Positions 8,437 through 18,793 of a stretch of DNA of 64,000 nucleotides are shown one piece after another; position 1 is the first letter of the stretch; each line of letters starts with the position of its first letter. This stretch comes from Oscillospiraceae bacterium (GTDB lineage Bacteria; Bacillota; Clostridia; Oscillospirales; Oscillospiraceae): NCBI GenBank assembly GCA_015067885.1, contig SVLO01000009.1, positions 1 to 64,000 of the forward strand, given 5' to 3'. The notes below the pieces were generated by a model that did not search any database, was not told the DNA's origin, and saw nothing but the letters and a program-made list of their open reading frames with translations. The position numbers were made by a program, and so were the translations under genes.

Positions 8437-9582
8437 TTAAGGATCGGTTCTTTCCACCCAGCCGCCGGGCTGTGTTGCCACGATCCCCTTGACCTCCAGC
8501 ATGGTCAAAGCTGCCAGAGCCGTACCCGCAGGGAGCCCGGTCTTGGCGATAATGGTATCCATAAGCTGCCGTTGGCTGCCCAGGCAGGACAGGATCAACC
8601 GTTCTGTCTCGTCCAGGTCTTCAGCAGCACAATTATCCACGTCACTATACGGCGCAGCAGCCGGAATGTCAATGGCTTTTTTGTCGCAAGCCGTTGCCGC
8701 AGCCGCTTTTTTCCGGAGCTTCTCCGGGAAAATATGCACATACTCACTGAGCAGATCCCAACCGGAGGCAACTGCCATCGCCCCATCCCGGAGCAAGGCG
8801 TTGCTGCCCTCACAGGAATCCACACCAATATTTCCCGGCACAACAAACACATCCCTGCCCTGCTCCATAGCCTGCCGGGCAGTGATCAATGCACCGCTGG
8901 TTTTCGGCGCTTCCACCACCAGCACACCGCAGGAAAGGCCGCTGATAATTCGGTTGCGCTTCGGAAAATTCCACCGGTTGGGTGGCGTGCCGGGAGGGAA
9001 TTCCGACAGCAGGCAGCCCTGCTGATCCATGGTGGTATACAGCTTTCGGTTGCACGCCGGATAGACCCGGTCCACACCGCAGCCCAGTACACCCACAGCA
9101 CCTTTTCCTTGCTTCAGGGCACCTTCCGTAGCCTGGGCATCAATGCCCTCGGCCATGCCGGAAACCACCAACGCACCGCAGGCAGCGATTTCTCCGCCCA
9201 GCTTTCTGGCAGCGCTTAATCCGTAAGCCGATGCGCCGCGGGTTCCCACCACGCCAATGGTAGGGTTGGAATCAAAGTCCGGCAGAATTCCCCGGTAATA
9301 CAGTACCAGAGGCGGATCTGCAATGTTTTTCAGCCGTTTGGGGTAAAGTTCATCATTCCAGGTAAGGATGCGGATCTTCTTTTTTGCACAGGCTGCCAAA
9401 ATCTTTTCCGCTTCGTCCAAGTCTCTGTCCTGCAATGATACCACGGCCTCAGAACTGAGACCGTCCGGGAACACTTTTGCAAAATAACAATCCTCGGGGG
9501 TTCCGAAATATTCCAATACCGCCAGCTTTTCCCGGTCATTCAGATGCTGCCGGGTGGCCAGCCATATCCAGTAAATCAGCAT
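8437..9582 (-). CDS. dprA: DNA processing protein DprA/Smf
   Basis: IGVVGTRGASAYGLSAARKLGGEIAACGALVVSGMAEGID; RNRIISGLS. Confidence 0.95.
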   Translation of the reverse strand: MLIYWIWLATRQHLNDREKLAVLEYFGTPEDCYFAKVFPDGLSSEAVVSLQDRDLDEAEKILAACAKKKIRILTWNDELYPKRLKNIADPPLVLYYRGILPDFDSNPTIGVVGTRGASAYGLSAARKLGGEIAACGALVVSGMAEGIDAQATEGALKQGKGAVGVLGCGVDRVYPACNRKLYTTMDQQGCLLSEFPPGTPPNRWNFPKRNRIISGLSCGVLVVEAPKTSGALITARQAMEQGRDVFVVPGNIGVDSCEGSNALLRDGAMAVASGWDLLSEYVHIFPEKLRKKAAAATACDKKAIDIPAAAPYSDVDNCAAEDLDETERLILSCLGSQRQLMDTIIAKTGLPAGTALAALTMLEVKGIVATQPGGWVERTDP

Positions 9583-9600
9583 TTCGGCACCCCTTGTCTT

Positions 9601-10353
9601 TTAGTTTTGTTTCATCTGCCACATGACGATGGCCGCAGCAATGGCGGCATTGAGCGACTCACAGTTGGGATTCATGGGGATGATCAGCTCCTGATCTGCC
9701 GCATCCAGGATCTCCTGGCGCACGCCCTGACCCTCACTGCCGATCACCACTGCAGCCTGCTGCAGATTTGCTTTCCGCAGATCTTTTGCTCTTTCTGTCA
9801 GTGCCGTCACTGCCACGGGAATGCCTGCCTCCCGGCAACATGCCTGCACAGATTCCCAGTCTGCCTGCACCACCGCTGTGCGGAACACAGCGCCCATAGA
9901 CGCGCGCACCACCTTATGACTGTAGGGATCGGCGCAGCCTTCCAGCAGCACCACCGGCACTTCCAGTGCATCGGCAGTCCGCAGGATCGTGCCCAAATTC
10001 CCGGGGTCCTGAATCCCATCCAGCAGCAGCATGCCCGGTTTGGGAACGAACTGCGTCCGCTGAGGGAGGCGGCAAAGGAACAGCGCACCCTGGGGTGTCT
10101 GCATGGGAGAAATGTATTCCATGATCTCTCCGGGAACCCGGATGACGCGAACGGCATCCGGCACCTGCACCTGCACACCATCAGACAGAATCACCGTATC
10201 CAGTCCCGGCCACCAGCGCACTGCCTCAGCAAGCAGCTTCACACCGTCCGCCACAAACAGGCCGGCCTGCTGCCGCTCCCTGCGGGAGGACACAAGCCTG
10301 CGAACCTGCTGGATCAGCGGATTCTTTCGGGCTGTAATTCTCTGCTCCATCAC
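9601..10353 (-). CDS. SpoU/TrmH-family RNA 2'-O-methyltransferase
   Basis: LLLDGIQDPGNLGTILRTADA ... VIGSEGQGV ... IIPMNPNCESLNAAIAAAIVMWQ. Confidence 0.93.
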   Translation of the reverse strand: MMEQRITARKNPLIQQVRRLVSSRRERQQAGLFVADGVKLLAEAVRWWPGLDTVILSDGVQVQVPDAVRVIRVPGEIMEYISPMQTPQGALFLCRLPQRTQFVPKPGMLLLDGIQDPGNLGTILRTADALEVPVVLLEGCADPYSHKVVRASMGAVFRTAVVQADWESVQACCREAGIPVAVTALTERAKDLRKANLQQAAVVIGSEGQGVRQEILDAADQELIIPMNPNCESLNAAIAAAIVMWQMKQN

Positions 10354-10997
10354 AGCTTCTGCACCTTCTCCAGGGCAAGGGTATCGCCCAGCACAACCAT
10401 AATATCCTTGCTGGCGATCTGGTAATCGGCACCGGGAGATACATTGATCTCACCGTCGCACTTCACTGCCAGAATATTCACGCCCAGCTTTGCCCGGACA
10501 TTCAATTCCTTCAGGCTTTTGCCTACCCAGCTATTGGGAGCCGGTACTTCAATAATACCGTAGTCCGCCGACAATTCGATATAATCCAACACATTGTGGG
10601 AAGACAGGCTCTTTGCCAGCCGTGCCGCATTTTCCTGCTCCGGGATCACCACCTGGTCAGCGCCCAGCTTCAGCAGCACCTGCCGGTGGGTCTCATCATG
10701 GGCTTTGCAAACGACCTTGGGAATTCCCAGTTCCTTCACATTCAGGGTAGCCAGCACACTGTCGCCCAGACTGCCGCCAATGGCAACGATGGCGCAGTCA
10801 AAATTTCGGGCACCCAAAGCGCGCAAAACATCCTTATCTCTGGCATCCGCCACTACCGCGTGGGTCACATCCGGGCTGATATGCTGCACCAGTTCGCTGC
10901 TGTTGTCCACTGCCAGGACCTCACAACCCAATTCGCACAGCCGCCGGGACACTTCCGAGCCGAAACGGCCCAATCCAATTACAAGATATGATTTCAT
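10350..10997 (-). CDS. Trk/Ktr potassium uptake regulatory subunit (TrkA_N/RCK)
   Basis: MKSYLVIGLGRFGSEVSRRLCELGCEVLAVDNS. Confidence 0.93.
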   Translation of the reverse strand: MKSYLVIGLGRFGSEVSRRLCELGCEVLAVDNSSELVQHISPDVTHAVVADARDKDVLRALGARNFDCAIVAIGGSLGDSVLATLNVKELGIPKVVCKAHDETHRQVLLKLGADQVVIPEQENAARLAKSLSSHNVLDYIELSADYGIIEVPAPNSWVGKSLKELNVRAKLGVNILAVKCDGEINVSPGADYQIASKDIMVVLGDTLALEKVQKL

Positions 10998-11007
10998 AAA
11001 CATACTC

Positions 11008-12390
11008 CTAACCAATGAGAAGATTCGTGTTTGCGTAACGGAACCGCTCCTGTGCCTTATCCGCCATCAGGAATCCAAGGCTGATGGTCAGCACGCCCAC
11101 GCGGCCAAAATACATATACAGGATGATCAGGATCTGGGCCGGGATTCCCAGGCTTCCGGTAACACCGGCAGTCAGGCCCACAGTGGCCAGCGCGGATACT
11201 GCCTCAAACAAACCATCGGTAAAGCTTACCGGGCTGGTAGCACTGATGAAGATCGCGCCGAAGACACTCAGACCCACAACGATAGACACGATGGTCATAG
11301 CATCGAGGACCTTATCGGCAGGGATCGTCCTGCGGAAGATGCACACCGTTTCTCTGCCCCTGGCTCTTGTCCACATAAAGAGCAGCAGCACGACCAGCGT
11401 AACGGTTTTAATACCGCCGGCTGTGGAACCGGAAGAACCGCCTACCAGCATCAGCAGCATGCTCACGCCTTTTCCGGCATCTGTCAGCAGTGCCTGATCC
11501 ACACCGGCAAAACCTGCTGTACGCACCGTTACCGACTGGAAGAAAGCATTGAGGATTTTCTGGGGAACCGACATAGCACCCAGCGTGTCGGGATTATTCC
11601 ATTCCAGCAAGCAAAAAGCCACAGCACCGCCCAAAATCAAGACCGCACTGGTGATCAGCACCAGTTTGGTGTATACACTGAATTTCCGGAATGTCCGCAC
11701 TCTGGCCACTTCTTCCCATACAAAGAAGCCAAGGCCGCCAACGATGATCAGCAGCATCAGTGTAACGCAGACCACCACATCGTTGTTAAATATCGTCATG
11801 CTCGCACCGGGCGCAATGACACCGAATACATCAAAGCCTGCGTTGCAGAATGCGGAAATGGCATGAAAGAAGCCCCACCAAAGAGCCTGCTTCAATCCAA
11901 ACTCCGGCAGGAAGCGGACAAACAGGATCAGGGCACCTGCCAGCTGCATACCAAGGCTTCCGAAAACGACCAGTTTCTGCAGCCGGACAACACCTTCCAT
12001 CTCGTTGAGGCTCAGGGCCTGGGCCATCACCATGCGCTGCTTCAGTCCCACCTTTCGCCGCAGCAGGAAGATCACCAGGGATGCGGCAGACATAAAGCCC
12101 AAACCGCCGATTTCGATCATCGCCAGGATCACACCCTGACCAAATCCGCTCCACTGCGTCCAGGTATCAAAGAGCACCAGTCCCGTCACGCAGGTAGCCG
12201 AGGTGGCCGTAAACAACGCCGGAAGGAAGCCGCAGCTTTCTCCACTGCGGGAGGCTCCGGGCAGGCTCAGCAATCCGGCACCTGCCAGGATAATGCCTGC
12301 GAAAACCAGTGCGATGATCTGTGTGGAGTTTAAGCGAACGCGATAACTGCGCAGACGCGAACGAAGCTTTTTCCTGGGCACAGCCGCCAT
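11008..12390 (-). CDS. TrkH/KtrB-family potassium transporter
   Basis: FTATSATCVTGLVLFDTWTQWS...GGSSGSTAGGIKT...FGRVGVLT. Confidence 0.95.
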   Translation of the reverse strand: MAAVPRKKLRSRLRSYRVRLNSTQIIALVFAGIILAGAGLLSLPGASRSGESCGFLPALFTATSATCVTGLVLFDTWTQWSGFGQGVILAMIEIGGLGFMSAASLVIFLLRRKVGLKQRMVMAQALSLNEMEGVVRLQKLVVFGSLGMQLAGALILFVRFLPEFGLKQALWWGFFHAISAFCNAGFDVFGVIAPGASMTIFNNDVVVCVTLMLLIIVGGLGFFVWEEVARVRTFRKFSVYTKLVLITSAVLILGGAVAFCLLEWNNPDTLGAMSVPQKILNAFFQSVTVRTAGFAGVDQALLTDAGKGVSMLLMLVGGSSGSTAGGIKTVTLVVLLLFMWTRARGRETVCIFRRTIPADKVLDAMTIVSIVVGLSVFGAIFISATSPVSFTDGLFEAVSALATVGLTAGVTGSLGIPAQILIILYMYFGRVGVLTISLGFLMADKAQERFRYANTNLLIG

Positions 12391-12625
12391 CTTCTCCTTC
12401 CAAAACCACCCTTTCCGGTGGCAATACTTCTGAATATACCTTATATTATACCGATTTTGTCTATGATTGCAAGTGTGTTTTCCGAATTCTGCCCACAGGA
12501 GGCAATTGTTCCGTTTCTCTTGGCATTATGCTTCTTTCGAATTTTAAATTTTATGCAAATTGTTTATTTTACTTTTCAACCGTACTATGATATGATAGGA
12601 AAAATCAAATCGGGAGGATGCATAT

Positions 12626-14359
12626 ATGGGATATAAAGAAACCTGGTCCGGCAAAATCAACCGGAAACTGATCAAAAAGCAGCATATTATCGATGTTGCG
12701 GCAGGTCGCTGCAAGGCCGATCTGGTTCTGAAAAATGCCACTTATGTCAATGTATTCTCCGCCGAGTTGGAAACCCAGGACATTGCCGTTGCGGAAGGCC
12801 TGATCGTAGGTCTTGGCAGCTATGAGGGCATTCAGGAAGTGGACATGACCGGAAAAATCGTATGCCCCGGCTTTATCGATTCTCATATCCATCTGGAATC
12901 CAGCCTGGTCTCCCCTGTGGAATTTGCCCGGGCTGTCATCCCCCATGGCACTACCACCGTCATTACGGATCCCCACGAAATCACCAATGTTATGGGTACT
13001 GACGGTATCGACTATATGCTGGCAGCCACCGAAGAGCTGCCTGTGGATGTGCGGTTTATGATCCCCTCCTGTGTCCCTGCCTCTGCGCTGGATGAAAGCG
13101 GTGCCAATCTGGACTACCGGGACATCGACAGTTTCTTCACCCACCCCAGAGTACAGGGCCTGGCAGAAATGATGAATTACCCCGGTATCATCGCCGCAAG
13201 CGCAGAACCTGTTTCCAAGATCGTCACCTCTCAGGCCCATCACAAGAAGATCGATGGCCATGCCCCCGGTATTCGGGACAAGGATCTCAACGCCTATATT
13301 TCCGCAGGCGTGTATTCCGATCATGAGTGTGCCGATCTGGAAGACGCCATGGCCAAGCTGCGGCTGGGCCAGTTCATCATGATCCGGGAAGGTACCGCTG
13401 CCCGGAACCTGGAAGCTTTGATAGACCTGATCAAATCCGAAAGGATGTTTGACCGCTGCATGTTCTGCACCGACGACAAGCATCCCAACGATCTGTTGGA
13501 AAAAGGTCACATCGATTACATCTGCCGTCAGGCTGTGGCACTGGGTGCCGACCCTATCCGTACCGTCCAGGTAGCCTGTCTCCACGCGGCCCGGTACTTC
13601 CTGCTGAATAACCGCGGTGCCATTGCCCCGGGTTACCTGGCAGACTTCGCCATTGTGGAAGATCTGAAAGATTTCCATGTGGTTACGGTTTACAAGAAAG
13701 GCGAGTTGGTTTATCACGACGGTCAGGTGGCTAAGATCGCTGCACCCGTGATCCCGCCCCATCTGGAATCTGCCGCGCACAACACGTTCCACCTGCCGGT
13801 GCTGACCCCTGCCATGTTTGAAAACCACCGGCAAAGAGGTGTGATCGGTATGATCCCCGGTCAGATCATCACAGAAGACCGGGGCTATGCCAACAGCGTG
13901 GATACGCAGAAGGATATTCTGAAAATGGCAGTCATTGAACGCCATAAGAATACCGGCCACATCGGTATCGGTTACCTCAATGGCTATGGTCTGAAAGCGG
14001 GTGCTGTGGCCACCTCCGTCTCTCACGACAGCCACAATATTATTTGTGTCGGTGCCACTGACACGGATATGGCCTTTGCCGCCAACCGCATTGCCGAAAA
14101 TCACGGCGGCATCGTGGTGGTAAAGGATGGCCGGATCCTGGCCGAGCTGCCTCTGGAGATTGCGGGTCTGATGAGTGACAAGCCCTTGGCCGAAGTCAAT
14201 GACCTGCTGGAAACCGCCAAGGAAGCTGCCTATACCCTGGGTGTGGGCAAGGAGATCGACCCCTTCATGACTCTCTCCTTCATGAGCCTTCCTGTGATTC
14301 CCACCGTGCGCCTGACTACCCGCGGCGTTGTGGATGTCATCACCCAGCAGTATATCTAA
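12626..14359 (+). CDS. ade: adenine deaminase
   Basis: CPGFIDSHIHLESSLVSPVEFARAVIPHGTTTVITDPHEITNVMG; FCTDDKHPNDL. Confidence 0.96.
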   Translation: MGYKETWSGKINRKLIKKQHIIDVAAGRCKADLVLKNATYVNVFSAELETQDIAVAEGLIVGLGSYEGIQEVDMTGKIVCPGFIDSHIHLESSLVSPVEFARAVIPHGTTTVITDPHEITNVMGTDGIDYMLAATEELPVDVRFMIPSCVPASALDESGANLDYRDIDSFFTHPRVQGLAEMMNYPGIIAASAEPVSKIVTSQAHHKKIDGHAPGIRDKDLNAYISAGVYSDHECADLEDAMAKLRLGQFIMIREGTAARNLEALIDLIKSERMFDRCMFCTDDKHPNDLLEKGHIDYICRQAVALGADPIRTVQVACLHAARYFLLNNRGAIAPGYLADFAIVEDLKDFHVVTVYKKGELVYHDGQVAKIAAPVIPPHLESAAHNTFHLPVLTPAMFENHRQRGVIGMIPGQIITEDRGYANSVDTQKDILKMAVIERHKNTGHIGIGYLNGYGLKAGAVATSVSHDSHNIICVGATDTDMAFAANRIAENHGGIVVVKDGRILAELPLEIAGLMSDKPLAEVNDLLETAKEAAYTLGVGKEIDPFMTLSFMSLPVIPTVRLTTRGVVDVITQQYI

Positions 14360-14363
14360 ACAC

Positions 14364-14390
14364 AAAAGCCCGGATCGATTCCGGGCTTTT
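14364..14390 (+). terminator. ade terminator
   Basis: AAAAGCCCGGATCGATTCCGGGCTTTT. Confidence 0.85.
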
Positions 14391-14400
14391 CCTATGCAAA

Positions 14401-14427
14401 CATCCCCGGCCATTGGCCGGGGATGTT
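14401..14427 (-). terminator. rpe terminator, convergent with the ade terminator
   Basis: CATCCCCGGCCATTGGCCGGGGATGTT. Confidence 0.75.
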
Positions 14428-14431
14428 ACCG

Positions 14432-15082
14432 TTATGCTTCGATGCTCTTAACAAAAGCGGGCTTGTCGGCTGCCTTGAAGTAGGCAGAGCCGGCGACCAG
14501 CACATCGGCACCGTTTTCTTTGCAGACTTCACCGGTAACCAGATCCACACCACCGTCCACTTCCAGATGGCAGGCAGGATTCACTTCGTCCAGCATGCCG
14601 CGCAGCTGCTTCAGCTTGGGCATCATGTCAGCCATGAACTTCTGGCCGCCAAAGCCGGGCTCCACGGTCATCACCAGCACCAGATCCACCATGGGCAGGT
14701 ACTCGGCAATGGCTTCGGCAGGGGTCTTGGGCTTGACCACGATACCGGGCTTAACACCCAGGGAACGGATCAGCTCCAGGGTCTTCTTGATATTTTCGGG
14801 GGTATCGGCCTCTACATGGATGGTCAGGTAATCGGCACCGGCCTTGCAGAAATTCTCAGCGTACTTGATGGGAGTGTCGATCATCAGGTGCACATCCAGC
14901 ACCAGGTCGGTGACAGGCCGCATGGACTGCACCAGAGAATAACCAAAGGACAGATTGGGCACAAAGTGACCGTCCATGATATCCACATGGAGCCACTTGC
15001 AGCCAGCTTCCTTGCATGCAGCAAAGTCGCGCTGCATGTTCATATAATCACAGGACAGAATAGAAGGGGAAAGAATAGCCAT
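14432..15082 (-). CDS. rpe: ribulose-phosphate 3-epimerase
   Basis: LSPSILSCDYMNM...LHVDIMDGHFVPNLSFG...VMTVEPGFGGQKF...LEVDGGV. Confidence 0.95.
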   Translation of the reverse strand: MAILSPSILSCDYMNMQRDFAACKEAGCKWLHVDIMDGHFVPNLSFGYSLVQSMRPVTDLVLDVHLMIDTPIKYAENFCKAGADYLTIHVEADTPENIKKTLELIRSLGVKPGIVVKPKTPAEAIAEYLPMVDLVLVMTVEPGFGGQKFMADMMPKLKQLRGMLDEVNPACHLEVDGGVDLVTGEVCKENGADVLVAGSAYFKAADKPAFVKSIEA

Positions 15083-15097
15083 TGTTATGTTCCTCCG

Positions 15098-16552
15098 TTA
15101 ATTGATGCCGTTGATTTCCAGCGCTGCCTTGTACAGGGCGCAGAACCGGCGATACTTCTTTTCCAGGCGTACACTGGGATGGGGCTCATACTGATGCAGC
15201 AATGCAACACAGTGCTCCGCTGCAGCTGCATAGCCGGCAAAGTGGCCGTCACTGACAGCAGCGATCATGGCCGCGCCCAGGCAGGCAGCTTCCTTTTCCT
15301 TGGGGATCGCCACCGGCAGTCCGGTGATGTCTGCCTGCATCTGGCACCAGATGGCGCTCTTGGCACCGCCGCCGGTGGCAATGATGGACTTCAGATCCAC
15401 ACCGTTGGCTGCAATATGATCACAGTTTTTCCGAAGCACGAAGGCCACGCCTTCCATAACGGCGCCGGCCATATCGATGGCATCGTGCTCCTGCCGCAGG
15501 CCCCAGAAAACGCCGTTAGCCTCCGCGTCAAACTCCGGTGCGTTGGTACCTACCAGGTAAGGCAGGAACAGCAGCTCGTTGGGTTCCCGCTTGGCCAGCT
15601 CCGCGTTCATGGTATCGTAGTCCACTGCCATGCAGCTGCGCTTGAACCATTCCAGGCTCACGCCGCCGCTTTCCGCAACGGGCAGCATGATATGGGTATC
15701 GGGAATGAAACCGTAGTGCATGGCAATGCCGCTGTCCTTGGAAGTGTTCTCGCTGCCCATGGTGGCCAGGGCCATGACCGTGCCGGTGGACAGGGTGATG
15801 CCGCCGGGGGCGATGTTGCCGGTGCCGATCATGCCGGCAAAATGGTCCAGCGTGCCCACATTGATCTTGGTGGCAGTGGTCAGGTGCATTTTTTCTGCCA
15901 CATCTGCCTTCAGGCTGCCTGCCACAGAGCAGGGCTCACACAGCGCAGGAAGCTGATCGTAACGAATGCCAATGGCATCCATCATCTCTTTCCAGTAGAC
16001 CTTCTTATAAATATCGAAGTAGAAAGAGAAGGTGGCAATGGACATATCGCTCAGCTTCTCACCGGTGAGGCAGTAAACGATATAGTCCTTCAGCAGCATA
16101 TAGGTTGCCGCGTTTTCATAGATCTCGGTGCGGTTATTCTTCAGCCACAGGATCTTGGTGGCAGGCCATGTGGGCAGCACGGCCATCTGGCCGGTGACTT
16201 CCTCACAGATCGCATGGCTGAACTGCTTCTCCAGCACCTTGCATTCTTCGGTGCTGCGCTCATCCATCCAGGAGATGGCATTCATCAGCGGCATGCCGTC
16301 CGCACCCAGCACCACCAGGGATTCTGCCTGGCCGGTGAAGGCGATCTGATCTACATGGGATACCTTGTTGGCAGCCATCATGTCGCCCAGCAGGCCCACC
16401 AGATCGGTATAATACGCATAAGCATCGAATTCCACAAAGCCATTGTCCCGGATATAGTTGACGGGGCGGCTCTGACGGTCGATGAGATGAAAGCTCTTGT
16501 CATAAATGGCAGCCTTGATATTGGTGCTGCCCAGATCCACGCCGATATACAT
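15098..16552 (-). CDS. FGGY-family carbohydrate kinase (xylulokinase-like)
   Basis: MYIGVDLGSTNIKAAIYD...FTGQAESLVVLGADGMPLMNAISWMDER...IIATGGGAKSAIWCQMQADITGLPV. Confidence 0.92.
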   Translation of the reverse strand: MYIGVDLGSTNIKAAIYDKSFHLIDRQSRPVNYIRDNGFVEFDAYAYYTDLVGLLGDMMAANKVSHVDQIAFTGQAESLVVLGADGMPLMNAISWMDERSTEECKVLEKQFSHAICEEVTGQMAVLPTWPATKILWLKNNRTEIYENAATYMLLKDYIVYCLTGEKLSDMSIATFSFYFDIYKKVYWKEMMDAIGIRYDQLPALCEPCSVAGSLKADVAEKMHLTTATKINVGTLDHFAGMIGTGNIAPGGITLSTGTVMALATMGSENTSKDSGIAMHYGFIPDTHIMLPVAESGGVSLEWFKRSCMAVDYDTMNAELAKREPNELLFLPYLVGTNAPEFDAEANGVFWGLRQEHDAIDMAGAVMEGVAFVLRKNCDHIAANGVDLKSIIATGGGAKSAIWCQMQADITGLPVAIPKEKEAACLGAAMIAAVSDGHFAGYAAAAEHCVALLHQYEPHPSVRLEKKYRRFCALYKAALEINGIN

Positions 16553-16573
16553 ATGGTTTCCTCCCTTTGGGAG

Positions 16574-16601
16574 AAAAGGCTATCCAAGCGGATAGCCTTT
16601 T
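16574..16601 (-). terminator. hairpin between the isomerase and kinase genes
   Basis: AAAAGGCTATCCAAGCGGATAGCCTTTT. Confidence 0.6.
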
Positions 16602-16609
16602 CCTGATTA

Positions 16610-17974
16610 TTACATGACCAGTTCGATATCCATCATTTCGCAGAAGTCGCGGATGGCTTCCACATAATCGCCGTAGGCGAAGATCACATGCTGGCTGCAG
16701 ACATTCTGTGCGAACTCTTCCACAGTGCAGGAATCGGGGAAGACTTCCAGGCTGGGCAGCTGGGGAGCGGGATCATCCCAGCCGAACTCATTCCATGCGG
16801 GGGGAGTCTTGGCCTCGGCGGTGTAGACGTGCATCTTGTACCAGCCGTTGACGTAAGCCAGGCGGGCGCAGGTGACATAGCCGGTCTTTACCTTGGAGAC
16901 ATTCAGCAGGCTGGCGTTCAGCAGGCCGAAGGCTGCGGGCAGCACGGTGACATCGCCGTCGGTAATGGCAGCGGGCACGAAGTCGGGCACGCCGATGAGC
17001 ATGGAGTTCTCAAAGAACTCGTAGTACTCCATGTAAGGCACGATCTCCTGGCCGGAGATGTACTTCATGATCAGCTGGGTGACAGCGCCCATAACGTCGT
17101 TTTCAGGCACAGTCAGCACGCTGCAGTAGTGCTCCAGGAGCATAAAGACCATTGCAGGGGGGAAGCCTTCCAGCTTCTTCATGCCGTCCACATCGATGAG
17201 GGTGATGGCTTCCCAGCCACGCTCCTCGATCTTCTTGGCAATAGCCAGGGCATACTTGACGCCCTTTTCAATAACGGAATCGTCGCAAGCCTTCTTGAAT
17301 ACCCAATTGGTCTTCACATACTCGATGCCCTCGGCGATCTTCTCAGCCTCCAGGGTGTCGATGGTGCGAACCATCTCCAGCATCTCGTAGGTCTCCACTT
17401 CCACGCCGATCTGGCCGCGCATGGAGTTGCCTTCGTACTGGGTGCCGTAGAGCAGCATGTCACGGTAGCCCATGGTGCCGACCTTAGCGGAGCGCAGGTT
17501 CTTTCTTGCACGGCAGGCAGCGATGTAGGAGGTGATCTTCTCCATGGGCCATTCCTTGCCGATGATGTTGTAGATATACTTGAAGGTGTAGCCCAGAGCC
17601 TCGAAAGCGGGACGGATGGCAGTGGTACCGGCCTGCTCAGCAGTGGTGATGATCCGGCCGTTTTCCTTCCAGCCGCACAGGCCCCACAGGATCATGGGAA
17701 CATGGCGGAAGTGATCGGTGACGCGGACAACCGCATGGGTGGGAACCCAACCGGCAACGCAGACCACCAGGCAGTCCAGATCCAGGCCTTCCAGCTTGGC
17801 GTAGGCAGCATCTGCAGTCTCATAAGCGGGATCGTCAATGACCAGACCGCCGTCCACAACGCCTGCAACCTTAGCCTGCAGGGCTGCCAGAGCCTCGTCA
17901 TGCTTCATCTGCAGACGCTCAATGGGGGTGTTGACCTCACCAAAACATACATAACCAACAATGTTCTTCTTCAT
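16610..17974 (-). CDS. L-fucose/L-arabinose isomerase-like sugar isomerase
   Basis: Overall resemblance to the fucose/arabinose isomerase superfamily (DCLVVCVAGWVPTHAVVRVTDHF...LWGLCGW...GTMGYRDMLLYGTQYEG). Confidence 0.78.
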   Translation of the reverse strand: MKKNIVGYVCFGEVNTPIERLQMKHDEALAALQAKVAGVVDGGLVIDDPAYETADAAYAKLEGLDLDCLVVCVAGWVPTHAVVRVTDHFRHVPMILWGLCGWKENGRIITTAEQAGTTAIRPAFEALGYTFKYIYNIIGKEWPMEKITSYIAACRARKNLRSAKVGTMGYRDMLLYGTQYEGNSMRGQIGVEVETYEMLEMVRTIDTLEAEKIAEGIEYVKTNWVFKKACDDSVIEKGVKYALAIAKKIEERGWEAITLIDVDGMKKLEGFPPAMVFMLLEHYCSVLTVPENDVMGAVTQLIMKYISGQEIVPYMEYYEFFENSMLIGVPDFVPAAITDGDVTVLPAAFGLLNASLLNVSKVKTGYVTCARLAYVNGWYKMHVYTAEAKTPPAWNEFGWDDPAPQLPSLEVFPDSCTVEEFAQNVCSQHVIFAYGDYVEAIRDFCEMMDIELVM

Positions 17975-18000
17975 AATGATACTCCTTAATAAGATTTTTC

Positions 18001-18786
18001 TTAATTTTCTTCATTGATATGCAGCTGTACACCGCATTCTTTCAGCTGCTGCAGTGCCTCCGGGTCTCCCCCGTCATTGGTCACCAGAGTCAGCATCGGG
18101 CTGCATTCGCAGACACGGCTGAAGCCTGCCCGGCCGATTTTGCTGCTGTCTGCCGCGATCAGCTGCTGCTTGGCTCCTGCTGCCATCATCCGGTCGATAA
18201 TTGCCTCTTCCGCATGATGGGTGGTAATACCGCCTTTGGCGCTGATCCCATCCACCGACAGGATCGCCCAGTCCGCCTGATACTTGCTCAGCTGTTCCTG
18301 CGCATCACCGCCATGGGTAAAACCGTATTGGGCGTTGATCTCTCCGCCTACCAGAAGCACCCGGAAAGAGGGTACAGCGCCCAGTCTGGCGGCAACATTC
18401 AAGGAATTGGTAACGATGTTCAAATTTCTTCTGGCGGCCAGCTCCAAGGCCACAATTTCGCTGGTGGTGCCGGAATTGATAAACAGCGTATCTCCATCGC
18501 GCACCATCTGGGCGATGGCATGTCCGATACTCTGCTTTTGGGAAGCATTGACGATCTGGCTGCTGCCGGTCTCCACGACCCCGGGTCTGCGCACAGCACC
18601 GCCCTGGACACGCATCAGATGTCCTTCCTGCTCCAAAATGCTCAGATCATTGCGGATCGTGACCGGGGTGACCCCCAGGGATTCACACAATGCGCTGACA
18701 GTGACCTTTCCCTCCAGACGAAGCTGTTCCAGTATCCGTTTTCTGCGAATATCGATCTTGAGCCTGCTGTCTGTCAAGGTCTTCAC
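18001..18786 (-). CDS. DeoR-family transcriptional regulator
   Basis: RRKRILEQLRLEGKVTVSALCESLGVTPVTIRNDLSILEQEGHLMRVQGGAV. Confidence 0.95.
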   Translation of the reverse strand: MKTLTDSRLKIDIRRKRILEQLRLEGKVTVSALCESLGVTPVTIRNDLSILEQEGHLMRVQGGAVRRPGVVETGSSQIVNASQKQSIGHAIAQMVRDGDTLFINSGTTSEIVALELAARRNLNIVTNSLNVAARLGAVPSFRVLLVGGEINAQYGFTHGGDAQEQLSKYQADWAILSVDGISAKGGITTHHAEEAIIDRMMAAGAKQQLIAADSSKIGRAGFSRVCECSPMLTLVTNDGGDPEALQQLKECGVQLHINEEN

Positions 18787-18793
18787 ATCCTTA

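Noticed and set aside
12605-16606. Long antisense ORFs at 12605-14413 (602 aa) and 14423-16606 (727 aa)
   Set aside because: Shadow frames of ade, rpe and the FGGY kinase; His/Gly/Gln-rich translations.
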